A stretch of DNA of 64,000 nucleotides from UKL13-2 sp043773745 (GTDB lineage: Bacteria; Pseudomonadota; Gammaproteobacteria; Burkholderiales; Usitatibacteraceae), in contig JAYVEV010000033.1 of NCBI GenBank assembly GCA_043773745.1, forward strand, positions 99,802 to 163,801, in the 5' to 3' direction. Within the stretch, counting starts at the first letter, position 1. Each line of letters starts with the position of its first letter. The notes beneath the pieces were generated by a model that was not told where the DNA came from, searched no databases, and saw only the letters and a program-made list of their open reading frames with translations. Of this stretch, positions 27,089 to 36,098 are shown one piece after another. The position numbers and the translations under genes were made by a program.

Positions 27089-27922
27089 ATGACTGCTCGC
27101 CAACAACAACTTGCTGCCACTGTTCTCACCGCGCTATTGCTGGTTGCGCTGGGACTACAACTGGCCTGGTGGAGCTGGCATTTTTTTGCACCCGCCATAG
27201 ACCTGGACGGTTCAAACTCTATTACTGGCGCGGATTCTGGCGATGTTACCGATTATAAAAAACTCGCCCGTCAGCTTTTCAGCGGCGATGGATCGACACC
27301 TGTTGCCACCGGCAATGATGCTGCCAACAAAAGCGATATCAGCTTAAAAGGCGTGTTCGCCGTTGATGGCAATACGGTTTCGGCGGCCGTCGTCAATCTG
27401 GGCGGCAAAGATCAGGTGGCGAGATTGAATCAGGAACTTGCCAATGGCGTCAAACTGACCGAAGTGCATGCCGATTACATCGTCGTCAGCCGCGCTGGTG
27501 TAACCGAAAAAATCATGCTCGATTCATTCCGCAACGCCAAAGGAACCAGTGTTGCCGCTGGCACCATCAATACCGCTGCCGGCTTTCGTCTGAACGTCGC
27601 CACAGCCGGCACCAATAGTTATAGCCTGTCGCGACAAGAGCTCAACACCGTCCTTCAAGATCCGCGCCAATTGGAGTTTCTAGGTCGCATCGGCAACGCG
27701 CCCAGTGGCGGCATCCGTGTCGATGACGCACCCACCAATTCGCTCTCCGGCAAATTGGGGTTGCGTCCGGGCGATGTCATCAGCAGCATCAATGGCCAGC
27801 CGGTCAACGGCACTGGCGATTTGGCTAGGCTCTATCAGCAATTCGCTACCCTCTCGCAAGTCCGCATTGAGCTTAAGCGCGGTGGCGCACCGATGTTGCT
27901 GACTTATGCGGTACAAAATTAA
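27089..27922 (+). CDS. gspC: Type II secretion system inner-membrane protein GspC
   Basis: A 277-residue protein: one N-terminal membrane segment (LTALLLVALGLQLAWWSW near 14-31), a periplasmic HR-like region (ISLKGVFAVDG near 86-96) and a C-terminal PDZ domain (about 205-277; LGLRPGDVISSINGQPV). GspC connects the inner-membrane platform to the secretin and helps select substrates. It starts the gsp operon, three bases after the solute-binding protein stop; gspD follows after 110 AT-rich bases, which may hold an internal promoter. Confidence 0.92.
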   Translation: MTARQQQLAATVLTALLLVALGLQLAWWSWHFFAPAIDLDGSNSITGADSGDVTDYKKLARQLFSGDGSTPVATGNDAANKSDISLKGVFAVDGNTVSAAVVNLGGKDQVARLNQELANGVKLTEVHADYIVVSRAGVTEKIMLDSFRNAKGTSVAAGTINTAAGFRLNVATAGTNSYSLSRQELNTVLQDPRQLEFLGRIGNAPSGGIRVDDAPTNSLSGKLGLRPGDVISSINGQPVNGTGDLARLYQQFATLSQVRIELKRGGAPMLLTYAVQN

Positions 27923-28032
27923 CCCATAACTGTTACTGATTTTATCGTCGTTTTGATTGTTGTTTTTATCATTTTAAGCTGCTGTAACAGCCATGCCGTA
28001 CAATCGTAAAATACTGTTTTAATGGACGCGTA

Positions 28033-30153
28033 ATGCAATCATTCTTATCAAAATCAAGCCCGCCGTCAGCGCGCCGTAAATTCACTACAACCCGCTCTAC
28101 TTTAGCGGCCGCCTGCCTGGCACTTGCTATTGGCGGCAGTGCGCTGGGCATGCTGGTGACAACATCACCGGCAATCGCTGATGAGCTGGTCACGCTAAAT
28201 TTTGTCAACGCGGATATCCCCTCGGTTGTCAAAGCGATCGGTGGCCATACCGGCAAAAATTTCATCATTGACCCGCGGGTGACGGGCAATATGAATATTA
28301 TTTCGCAAACACCGGTCACCAAAGATCTTGCCTATCAAATTTTGTTGTCCGCCTTGAGAGTGCATGGCTACGCGGCGATTGAAGAGCGCGGCGTCGTCAA
28401 AATTATTCCCGAAGCCGATGCCAAAACCAGTGGCACCGTAATTGACCGTAGCACCCAGCTCTCCGGTGACCGCATCGTCACCCAAGTATTTGCTTTGCAA
28501 AATGAATCCGCTGCGCAAATCGCCACTATCTTGCGGCCGTTGGTTGCACCGAATAATTTTATCGGCGCCTATCCTGGCAACAACACATTGGTGATTACCG
28601 ATTACGCGCAAAACGTGCAGCGCATTGCCAAAATCATCGCGTCAATCGACGTCCCCGTCAGCGCGGATGTACAACTGCTCAAGCTGCAATATGCGAGCGC
28701 GGTGGATGTAGCCGGTTTGCTCACCCGCCTGATGCCGGAGTCGACACCCAATCCGGCGTTACCCGGCTCGTTGCCGAAGCTGACTATCGGCGTAGAGCCG
28801 CGCACCAATAGCCTGATCCTTCGCGCTGAAACCCCGGCGCTGATTACCCGCGTTAAAACACTGGTCGCGGGCATTGATATTCCCACCGCCGCCAGCGGCA
28901 ATATTCATGTGGTGTATTTGCGCAATGCTGAAGCGGTCAAACTGGCGGAGACTTTGCGCGGTCTCATCGGCAGTGGCGGTGGTAGTAGTATTGGTTCATC
29001 CGGTATCAGCGTCAGCAGCCCAGCCCTAGCCACAACCAATAGCTCAAACACCAGCGCGGGCGCGACTTCCGGGGCATCATCGGTCGTCAGTAGCTCGATA
29101 CAGGCTTATGCGGCCACCAACTCTTTGGTGATTGTGGCGCCCGACCATATTTATAATTCGCTGCGTTCGGTTATCGACAAGCTCGACACGCGCCGCGCCC
29201 AGGTTTATGTTGAGGCGCTGATTGTGGAAGTTTCCAGTTCGATTGCGACTGAATTCGGCATTCAGTGGCAGGACCTTTCCCGCATTAACAGCGGTGGAAC
29301 CAACGTGATCGGCGGCACTAATTTTGGCGGCTCTGGCCAAAACATTATTGGCGCTTCGTCTAATATCGCGAGCGTTGGCACCGGACTCAACATCGGCATC
29401 GTCCGCGGCCGCGTGAATTTGCCCGGCATCGGCGAAGTGCTCAATCTCGGCGCCCTGGCGCGCGCACTCGAGGCCGACCAACGTAACAATGTCCTCTCGA
29501 CACCCAACATCCTCACGCTCGATAATGAAGAAGGAAAAATTGTTGTCGGACAAAACGTACCGTTCGTGACCGGCAGTTTCACGCAAGGGGCCAACGCCTC
29601 GACCAATCCATTCCAGACCATTGAGCGCAAAGATATCGGCCTGACGCTGCGCGTGACACCACAGGTTGCCGAGGGTGGCACTGTGAAGCTGAAGGTTTAT
29701 CAGGAAGTCTCGAGCGTGGTGCCAACCACCAGCAACGTTAAATCGGCTGATTTGATCACCAACAAGCGATCGATTGAAAATACTGTGCTGGTTGACGACG
29801 GCCAGATCGTGGTGATTGGTGGCTTGATATCCGACGACACTAAAAACAACGACAGCAAAGTACCGCTGCTGGGTGATATTCCATTCATCGGCAATCTTTT
29901 CAAATACCAAACCCGCAATCGCGATAAAACTAATCTGATGGTTTTCCTGCGCCCCTATGTATTGCGCGATGGCAAAGCCGCCAACACCCTCACCGGTGAC
30001 CGCTATGATTACATACGCAATGAGCAAGGCGTGCATTTGAAGGACGGTGAATCACTGCTGCCGCCCACCGGCGGACCGCTGTTGCCCCCATCGCTGGCGG
30101 CACCTGCTCGGGCTATCGCGCCAACATCGGCGCCAAACCCTACGCCCAAATAA
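28033..30153 (+). CDS. gspD: Type II secretion system secretin GspD
   Basis: A 706-residue outer-membrane secretin with a long signal region (to about residue 52). N0 (about 53-125) and N1-N3 domains follow, with a Ser/Gly/Thr-rich insert near 315-360 between N2 and N3. The secretin core runs about 395-650, including ALEADQRNNVLSTPNILTLDNEEGKI near 478-503, VPFVTGS near 510 and VPLLGDIPFIGNLFKY near 611-626. It forms the outer-membrane exit pore. No lipobox is seen, so it may need a pilotin that is not encoded here. Confidence 0.95.
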   Translation: MQSFLSKSSPPSARRKFTTTRSTLAAACLALAIGGSALGMLVTTSPAIADELVTLNFVNADIPSVVKAIGGHTGKNFIIDPRVTGNMNIISQTPVTKDLAYQILLSALRVHGYAAIEERGVVKIIPEADAKTSGTVIDRSTQLSGDRIVTQVFALQNESAAQIATILRPLVAPNNFIGAYPGNNTLVITDYAQNVQRIAKIIASIDVPVSADVQLLKLQYASAVDVAGLLTRLMPESTPNPALPGSLPKLTIGVEPRTNSLILRAETPALITRVKTLVAGIDIPTAASGNIHVVYLRNAEAVKLAETLRGLIGSGGGSSIGSSGISVSSPALATTNSSNTSAGATSGASSVVSSSIQAYAATNSLVIVAPDHIYNSLRSVIDKLDTRRAQVYVEALIVEVSSSIATEFGIQWQDLSRINSGGTNVIGGTNFGGSGQNIIGASSNIASVGTGLNIGIVRGRVNLPGIGEVLNLGALARALEADQRNNVLSTPNILTLDNEEGKIVVGQNVPFVTGSFTQGANASTNPFQTIERKDIGLTLRVTPQVAEGGTVKLKVYQEVSSVVPTTSNVKSADLITNKRSIENTVLVDDGQIVVIGGLISDDTKNNDSKVPLLGDIPFIGNLFKYQTRNRDKTNLMVFLRPYVLRDGKAANTLTGDRYDYIRNEQGVHLKDGESLLPPTGGPLLPPSLAAPARAIAPTSAPNPTPK

Positions 30154-30155
30154 TC

Positions 30156-31706
30156 ATGGGTGCCGCATTTGCCAAACTCGATTCGAAGCAGCAGCACACG
30201 GATAGCGCTACCGTGCGCTTGTTGCCGTACCATTTTGCCAAGGCCAAAGGCGTTATCACGGCACGCGAGATCGAGGGTGAAATCGAAATTTGGCTAGCGC
30301 CAAATCCTGAATCAGCCACACTCGCCGAAGTCCGCCGCATGACCGGCAAGCCATTGCGCCCGGTGTTACTTTCCGAAACCGATTTCAAAGCGCATCTCGC
30401 CAAAGCCTACGCCGGTGACACCTCCGACAATGCCGGTGATTTTGCGCTCGATATTGCCAGCAATATCGATAGCGCTTCTGATCTCACGCTGCTCACTGAA
30501 TCGTTGCCTGACATCACCGATTTGCTTGAAACCGAGAATGATGCGCCGATCATTAAGCTCATCAACGCCCTGCTCACCCAAGCGGTGCGCGAAAATGCGT
30601 CGGACATTCACCTAGAAATTTTTGAGCGACGCTCGCTGGTGCGCTTTCGCGTCGATGGCGCGTTGCGCGATGTGGTGGAGCCCAAGCGCTCGCTCCACGC
30701 GGCGATGGTGTCACGCGTCAAAGTGATGGCTGAACTCGATATCGCCGAAAAACGTTTACCGCAGGACGGCCGCATCATGCTGCGGATTGCAGGGCGTCCG
30801 GTCGATGTACGCGTATCCACACTACCCACTGGCCACGGCGAGCGGGTGGTGCTGCGGCTGCTCGATAAACAGGCAGGGCGCTTGTCACTGGATGGTCTTG
30901 GCATGCCCGCCCATACGCTGGCGCGACTCGATCATTTGATCCAGCAACCGCACGGCATTATTTTAGTTACAGGTCCCACCGGCTCGGGTAAAACCACGAC
31001 CTTGTATGCGGCATTGTCGCGGCTGGATGGTCGCACTCGCAATATGATGACGGTTGAGGATCCGATTGAATATGATCTGGATGGTGTCGGCCAAACGCAG
31101 GTCAATCACAAAATCGAGATGACGTTTGCTCGAGCCTTGCGCGCTATTCTGCGACAAGATCCGGACGTGATCATGATCGGTGAAATCCGCGATCTGGAAA
31201 CCGCGCAGATCGCGGTGCAGGCCTCGCTGACCGGCCATCTGGTACTGGCCACCTTGCACACCAATTCCGCGGCGGGTGCGGTAACCCGTCTGGTGGATAT
31301 GGGGATTGAGCCGTTCCTGCTAGCGTCCACCTTGTCGGGCGTATTAGCACAACGGCTAGTTCGCAAACTAGCACCCGATGCCAAACGCCAACGCACGCCC
31401 ACCGCTGCCGAGCAAGAAATTTTATCGGCGTCGTCAAACCCCGCGCATCAACATTTGGCGCAGGTGTTTGAACCCGTTGAGGGTGTCAGCCCGGGCATGA
31501 CCGGCTATCGTGGCCGCACCGGTATTTATGAATTGCTCACCGTCGATGAAGGCTTGCGAAAATTGATTCACGATGCCGCCTCTGAGCGTGATATCGCCGA
31601 AGCCGCCATACGCGGCGGCATGACCCCGTTGCGCGAAGACGGTCTGCGCTGGGTTGCCGATGGCGTGACCTCGATGGAAGAGGTCTTGCGCGTGACGCGC
31701 GATTAA
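30156..31706 (+). CDS. gspE: Type II secretion ATPase GspE, lacking the zinc tetracysteine motif
   Basis: A 516-residue cytoplasmic ATPase that powers pseudopilus assembly. Walker A GPTGSGKTTT near 270-279, Asp box VEDPIEYD near 297, Walker B IMIGEIRDLETAQ near 335 and a His box LATLHTNSA near 362 are intact. Canonical GspE has a CxxC...CxxC zinc subdomain before GYRGRTGI; here the matching positions read LAPDAK and GVSPGMTGYRGR, with no cysteine. Function is probably retained but the zinc-stabilised C-terminal region must be built differently. Two bases after gspD. Confidence 0.94.
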   Translation: MGAAFAKLDSKQQHTDSATVRLLPYHFAKAKGVITAREIEGEIEIWLAPNPESATLAEVRRMTGKPLRPVLLSETDFKAHLAKAYAGDTSDNAGDFALDIASNIDSASDLTLLTESLPDITDLLETENDAPIIKLINALLTQAVRENASDIHLEIFERRSLVRFRVDGALRDVVEPKRSLHAAMVSRVKVMAELDIAEKRLPQDGRIMLRIAGRPVDVRVSTLPTGHGERVVLRLLDKQAGRLSLDGLGMPAHTLARLDHLIQQPHGIILVTGPTGSGKTTTLYAALSRLDGRTRNMMTVEDPIEYDLDGVGQTQVNHKIEMTFARALRAILRQDPDVIMIGEIRDLETAQIAVQASLTGHLVLATLHTNSAAGAVTRLVDMGIEPFLLASTLSGVLAQRLVRKLAPDAKRQRTPTAAEQEILSASSNPAHQHLAQVFEPVEGVSPGMTGYRGRTGIYELLTVDEGLRKLIHDAASERDIAEAAIRGGMTPLREDGLRWVADGVTSMEEVLRVTRD

Positions 31707-31739
31707 ACGCGAAAATATGACCGAGTGATGAACTAAATC

Positions 31740-32972
31740 ATGCCCGGCTACCGCTACACCGCCTACGATCTTGACGGCCGCGAACAACGCGGCGTGCTGG
31801 AATCCGACAGCCCACGCCTAGCACGCGCGCAGTTGCGCGAGAAGGGATTATTTCCGCTGGATGTTGCGCAAATCGAAGCTGCCAATGACACCAACATCGG
31901 CACCTTCAGCAAACGTCGCGCGCATCTTGCCACCGCTGATCTCGCCCGCGTCACCCGCCAACTCGCCACCTTGCTGGGTGCTGGTCTGACGATTGAACAA
32001 ACCTTCAACGCGATCATTGAGCAAGCCGAATCCGAACCTGAACGCCAGTTGCTGGCTGCGGTTCGCGGTCAGGTACTGGAAGGCCAGTCGCTGGGCACCG
32101 CCCTCAACCAATTCCCCAGTACGTTCACTGATCTCTATCGCACCCTAGTCACCGCCGGCGAGACCTCCGGTAAATTGCCGCTGGTGTTGGCACGATTGGC
32201 GGATTATGTTGAAGAGCAGCAAGCGCTGAAACAAAAATTATTGGTGGCGATGATTTACCCTGCGATTGTGATGACCGTTTGCATACTGGTTGTCACCGGG
32301 CTCATGGTGTATGTGGTGCCGCAAGTGATCGGTGTTTTTGAATCCACCAAACAGACTCTGCCGTTCATGACGCGAGCTTTGCTGGCGTTGTCAAAATTTA
32401 TTCAACTCACTGGCGTGTTCTGGCTAGTGGCAGGCGTGGCGGGCTTCATCGGTGCGCGGATCATGCTTAAACGTGAAAAGGTGCGGCGGCGTTTTGATTT
32501 GGCGCTATTGCGCTTACCTATATTTGGTCGGCTCATCCGCTCGCAGGAATCATCGCAACTGGCCGCGACCTTATCGATTCTCGTCGGCAGCGGCGTGCCG
32601 GTTTTGACGGCGCTGCAAGCCGGTGCTGGCGTGGTCGGCAATCTGCCGATGCGGGAAGCTCTGCAACGCGCCGCGGTGGCGGTGCGTGAAGGCTCGGGAC
32701 TTGCCCGCGCTATTATTGCCCAACAACAAAAGCCGCCGTTGTTTCCTCCCGTGATGGTGCATTTGATTGCCTCCGGTGAAGCCAGCGGCCGCCTCACTCA
32801 GACCCTTGAAGCCGCGGCACGTCAGCAGCAGCGCGATGTCGAAACCCGTACCACCGCCTTTGCCGCCATCATTGAACCCGCGATGATTCTGATCATGGGT
32901 GTCATTGTTCTGGCGATTGTGCTGGCCGTGCTACTGCCAATTTTTGAACTTAACCAACTCGTTGCCAAATAA
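31740..32972 (+). CDS. gspF: Type II secretion inner-membrane platform protein GspF
   Basis: A 410-residue polytopic protein. Two homologous GspF cytoplasmic domains (about 65-190 and 270-395; LATLLGAGLTIEQTFNA and LSILVGSGVPVLTALQA) alternate with three membrane segments (near 170-195, 220-245 and 378-402). It forms the inner-membrane core that couples GspE to pseudopilin insertion. Follows gspE by 33 bases. Confidence 0.94.
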   Translation: MPGYRYTAYDLDGREQRGVLESDSPRLARAQLREKGLFPLDVAQIEAANDTNIGTFSKRRAHLATADLARVTRQLATLLGAGLTIEQTFNAIIEQAESEPERQLLAAVRGQVLEGQSLGTALNQFPSTFTDLYRTLVTAGETSGKLPLVLARLADYVEEQQALKQKLLVAMIYPAIVMTVCILVVTGLMVYVVPQVIGVFESTKQTLPFMTRALLALSKFIQLTGVFWLVAGVAGFIGARIMLKREKVRRRFDLALLRLPIFGRLIRSQESSQLAATLSILVGSGVPVLTALQAGAGVVGNLPMREALQRAAVAVREGSGLARAIIAQQQKPPLFPPVMVHLIASGEASGRLTQTLEAAARQQQRDVETRTTAFAAIIEPAMILIMGVIVLAIVLAVLLPIFELNQLVAK

Positions 32973-32987
32973 TGATGAAATGAAGAA

Positions 32988-33431
32988 ATGATGAAAAAAT
33001 TTATGTTTCCTAAACTCTCACGCGGCTTCACCCTGATTGAAATCATGATCGTGGTCGTGATCATCGCCATCCTTGCCGCAGTCGTAATCCCGCGGATTCT
33101 GGATCGCCCCGATCAGGCCCGCGTCACCGCAGCCAAAGCAGATATCGCCATCATCATGCAGCAGCTCAAATTGTATCGGCTCGACAATGCCGCCTATCCG
33201 TCCACCGATCAGGGACTGCAGGCGCTGATCATCAAGCCCACCACTAATCCATTGCCGATGAACTGGAAAAACGGCGGCTATCTGGAAAAATTACCGAACG
33301 ATCCATGGGGACGCCCCTATCAATATCTGAACCCCGGCCTCAAAGGCGAGATTGATGTGTTCAGCCTGGGCGCCGATGGTCAGCCCGGTGGCGAAGGTAA
33401 TAATGCGGACATCGGCTCATGGAATCTTTGA
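32988..33431 (+). CDS. gspG: Major pseudopilin GspG
   Basis: A 147-residue pseudopilin. The short leader ends at Gly13, followed by FTLIEIMIVVVIIAILAAVV; Glu5 of the mature chain is present. The C-terminal region has the GspG pattern STDQGLQALI, PNDPWGRPYQYLNPG and FSLGADGQPGGEG, which holds the calcium-binding loop. It needs a GspO/PilD prepilin peptidase, not encoded in this window. Start may be at 32988 or the next codon. Confidence 0.95.
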   Translation: MMKKFMFPKLSRGFTLIEIMIVVVIIAILAAVVIPRILDRPDQARVTAAKADIAIIMQQLKLYRLDNAAYPSTDQGLQALIIKPTTNPLPMNWKNGGYLEKLPNDPWGRPYQYLNPGLKGEIDVFSLGADGQPGGEGNNADIGSWNL

Positions 33432-33458
33432 CATCTTTTTACACAAAGTCATTTATCC

Positions 33459-34049
33459 ATGCGGCATTTGAGGCATAAATGTCCGGAAACGACCGCCAAT
33501 AATAGCATTTCATATTTTGACGGTGGCAGCGGCGATGGTGGATTCACGCTCATCGAAATTCTCGTCGTCGTGGTCATTATCGGCATTGCCCTGTCGCTGG
33601 CGGTTGCCAAGCTTTATCCCGACGAGAACGAGCGCCTTCGCCAGGAAACCGACCGCACACTTGCGCTGCTGGAAACCGCACGCGATGAAGCCGCCTTTAG
33701 CGGTCACACCATCGCCTTCAACATTGTCGAAAACACCTTAACCTTTTATGCGCGCGACACAAAATCTGCCGACATTAAATGGTTGCCGGTGAATAGTCCG
33801 CAATTAAGCGCCAGACCATTTGCGGACGGCATCAGCGCAGCGCTTCAGATTGGCAGCCGGACAGCGGGGGCGGGAAGAGGCGGCGACCCAACCAACCGCG
33901 ATGCATTGGCGCTATTTCAACCCGCCGGTGTTGGTGTGCCGTTCGAGGTGCAGCTGGTTTCAAACTATGGCCAGCGCGCCATTGCCTCGGATGCATTGGG
34001 CAATCTGGCCATGGTCAATGAGGCCGCAGGTAAAACCGATGCGCGTTAA
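33459..34049 (+). CDS. gspH: Minor pseudopilin GspH
   Basis: A 196-residue pseudopilin with the cleavage motif GG|FTLIEILVVVVIIGIALSL. The leader is 28 residues, long for this family, and the start has no strong ribosome site, so a downstream non-ATG start is possible. The C-terminal domain has the GspH-type VPFEVQLVSNYGQRAIASDALG ending. Its 3' end overlaps gspI by 11 bases. Confidence 0.88.
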   Translation: MRHLRHKCPETTANNSISYFDGGSGDGGFTLIEILVVVVIIGIALSLAVAKLYPDENERLRQETDRTLALLETARDEAAFSGHTIAFNIVENTLTFYARDTKSADIKWLPVNSPQLSARPFADGISAALQIGSRTAGAGRGGDPTNRDALALFQPAGVGVPFEVQLVSNYGQRAIASDALGNLAMVNEAAGKTDAR

Positions 34050-34449
34050 TTCACTCACCCTGCGCGGCTTTACGCTGGTCGAAGTATTGATTGCACTCGC
34101 CATCCTGGCGATTGCCTTGTCCGCCGCCGTTCGAGCGGCGAGTGTGGCGGTCGATAGCGCACAGGAAAGCAAGTTGCGCACCCTGGCCACCTGGGTTGCG
34201 CAAGACCGGATCGCCATCGCCAGCGCGCTGGTAAAAACCAGCAACCGCCTGCCGCCAGTCGGCGATAGCAGCGACAGTCAAAATTCGGCGGGCATTGAGT
34301 TTGGTATTCAAATTAAAGTCACCGACACCCCCAACCCCGCCTTCAGGAAGCTTGATGTGCGGGTACTGCGTCCGGGCGATTCGCAGGCGCTGGTATCGAT
34401 GACCAGCTATCTGGTATCGCCAACCAGCATCGCAAAAACAGGCCCATGA
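34039..34449 (+). CDS. gspI: Minor pseudopilin GspI
   Basis: A 136-residue pseudopilin starting at the ATG at 34039 inside the gspH end. The leader MRVNSLTLRG precedes FTLVEVLIALAILAIALSAAV, and the central LATWVAQDRIAIA is the typical GspI helix segment. With GspJ and GspK it forms the tip complex of the pseudopilus. Overlaps gspJ by four bases. Confidence 0.92.
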   Translation: MRVNSLTLRGFTLVEVLIALAILAIALSAAVRAASVAVDSAQESKLRTLATWVAQDRIAIASALVKTSNRLPPVGDSSDSQNSAGIEFGIQIKVTDTPNPAFRKLDVRVLRPGDSQALVSMTSYLVSPTSIAKTGP

Positions 34450-35069
34450 GTAACCCTAAACAAAGCGGCGTGACGCTCATCGAGCTACTGGTCGCGATGG
34501 CGATTTTTGCAATTATTGCGGTGATGGCCTATCGCACCTTGGGCTCGGTGTTTCAAACCCGCGAACAGTTACAAAACGAAAGCGCCAAATGGCGCGACAC
34601 CGCTTTATTTTTTTCACGGCTTGAAAACGATTTGGGAGCGCTGTTGAATCGCCCAATTAGGAACGCCGATAATTTGCCAGAACCAGCGTTCCTATTGCGG
34701 CGCCTGGCTGCTGCTGAAAATGAAGCCACACTTACCGTTACCCGCACTGGTTTTGCTGATACCGATGGCGAAATGGCCGCGCCGCAACGAATTGGCTACC
34801 GGCTGCGTGATGGCAAGCTGGAACTGTTGATCTGGCCCGGACTGGATCAGGCACCGCGTGCCAAGCCGCAGGTCTTTGCCGCACTGAAGAATGTGCGCGA
34901 GGCCAGCTGGCGGGCGCTACATCCGACACAATCATGGCTACCCGGCTGGGACAAACTGGAAGCAGATACGCTCACTTTTCCCGCCGCATTAGAGCTCTCT
35001 CTCACACTTGCCACTGGTGAAAAAATCACCCGCACCTTTGCCATCCGGAATTACAGCAATGCCAAATAA
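34446..35069 (+). CDS. gspJ: Minor pseudopilin GspJ
   Basis: A 207-residue pseudopilin with leader MSNPKQSG and mature start VTLIELLVAMAIFAIIAVMAYRTL (Glu5 present; Phe1 replaced by Val). The body shows GspJ features such as WRDTALFFSRLENDLGALLNRP and RIGYRLRDGKLELLIWPGLD. Part of the pseudopilus tip. Overlaps gspI by four and gspK by eleven bases. Confidence 0.92.
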   Translation: MSNPKQSGVTLIELLVAMAIFAIIAVMAYRTLGSVFQTREQLQNESAKWRDTALFFSRLENDLGALLNRPIRNADNLPEPAFLLRRLAAAENEATLTVTRTGFADTDGEMAAPQRIGYRLRDGKLELLIWPGLDQAPRAKPQVFAALKNVREASWRALHPTQSWLPGWDKLEADTLTFPAALELSLTLATGEKITRTFAIRNYSNAK

Positions 35070-36024
35070 GTTCCAACATCAGCGCCCACCTCAACGCGGC
35101 GCGGCCATCATTACCGCTTTATTAGTGGTGATGTTGGCCGCGACCATTGCGACTTATTTGCTGGCGCAGCAATCGCGCGCGCTGACCCGCACGGCCCGCG
35201 CCACCGAACGTGCCCAGGTGTCGCTCTATGCCGAACCTACCCTGGATTGGGCGCGCGCTGTATTGTTTCAGGGCCGTAACGATACCCGCACCGCCCTGAA
35301 GGACCCGTGGGCACAGCCGATTGCCGCGCAGCCCTTATTTAACGCAGACGGCAGCAGCAGTGTGTTTGCGTCCGGCCTCATGCATGATGAGACCGGCAAG
35401 TTCAATCTCAATAATTTGGTGAAGGACGACCGCACCGCAAGTCAGGACGATATTGATATATTCAAGCGTCTGCTAAAAAAACTGAAGCTCAATCCTGACT
35501 TAAGCGACGCCGTTGTTGACTGGCTCGATAAAGACAGCGATACCCGTCCGAACGGCGCGGAAGATGGTTATTACATGAATCTTGCCGTGCCTTATCGCAC
35601 TGCCAATGTACTCATGGTGCAGTGGCAGGAGCTAGCCCGCGTGCGCGGCGTTGATGCAGCCGCCATGCGACGGCTCGCGCCATTTGTGACGGCCTTGCCT
35701 ATGCGTACAAAAATCAATGTGAACACAGCGCCTATCGAAGTTATCGCGGCGTTGTCCGATGATATTTCTGGTGAAGATACGGGGAATTTGGTGCGATTGC
35801 GCGAGCTTCCGTTTCTGAGCAATGACGACATTATCTGGCGCTTGCCCTCTCTGAAAAAAGCCTGGCCCGCCGTTAGCCCCTTTGTGGATGTCAAGAGCAA
35901 CTATTTTTCCGTCACGATCGCGATCACCGGTGAAGCGGCCGCAGCCCATCAAACCGCGCTACTGGAACGCACACAATCAACACCACCGGATTGGCCCCGT
36001 ATAATTTGGGTGCAGGCGCAGTAA
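35059..36024 (+). CDS. gspK: Minor pseudopilin GspK
   Basis: A 321-residue protein starting at 35059 within the gspJ end. Leader to Gly14, then AAIITALLVVMLAATIATYLL with no Glu5, normal for GspK, which caps the pseudopilus. The long alpha domain carries DETGKFNLNNLV, VDWLDKDSDTRPNGAEDGYY and TKINVNTAPIEVIAAL, all GspK hallmarks. Confidence 0.94.
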   Translation: MPNKFQHQRPPQRGAAIITALLVVMLAATIATYLLAQQSRALTRTARATERAQVSLYAEPTLDWARAVLFQGRNDTRTALKDPWAQPIAAQPLFNADGSSSVFASGLMHDETGKFNLNNLVKDDRTASQDDIDIFKRLLKKLKLNPDLSDAVVDWLDKDSDTRPNGAEDGYYMNLAVPYRTANVLMVQWQELARVRGVDAAAMRRLAPFVTALPMRTKINVNTAPIEVIAALSDDISGEDTGNLVRLRELPFLSNDDIIWRLPSLKKAWPAVSPFVDVKSNYFSVTIAITGEAAAAHQTALLERTQSTPPDWPRIIWVQAQ

Positions 36025-36098
36025 GCGGCCTAGTCCCTGCACCCATTGTCCACCCATCAGCCATCCATCAACTAAAACCATACCTATAATTTAACGCT

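Noticed and set aside
29077..30036. Long 319-codon minus-strand frame inside gspD
   Set aside because: It is antisense to the well-supported secretin core; no domain or ribosome site supports it.
33820..34038. Long GspI with 73 extra N-terminal residues
   Set aside because: The extra part is another frame of gspH and would bury the prepilin cleavage site; the start at 34039 gives a normal leader.
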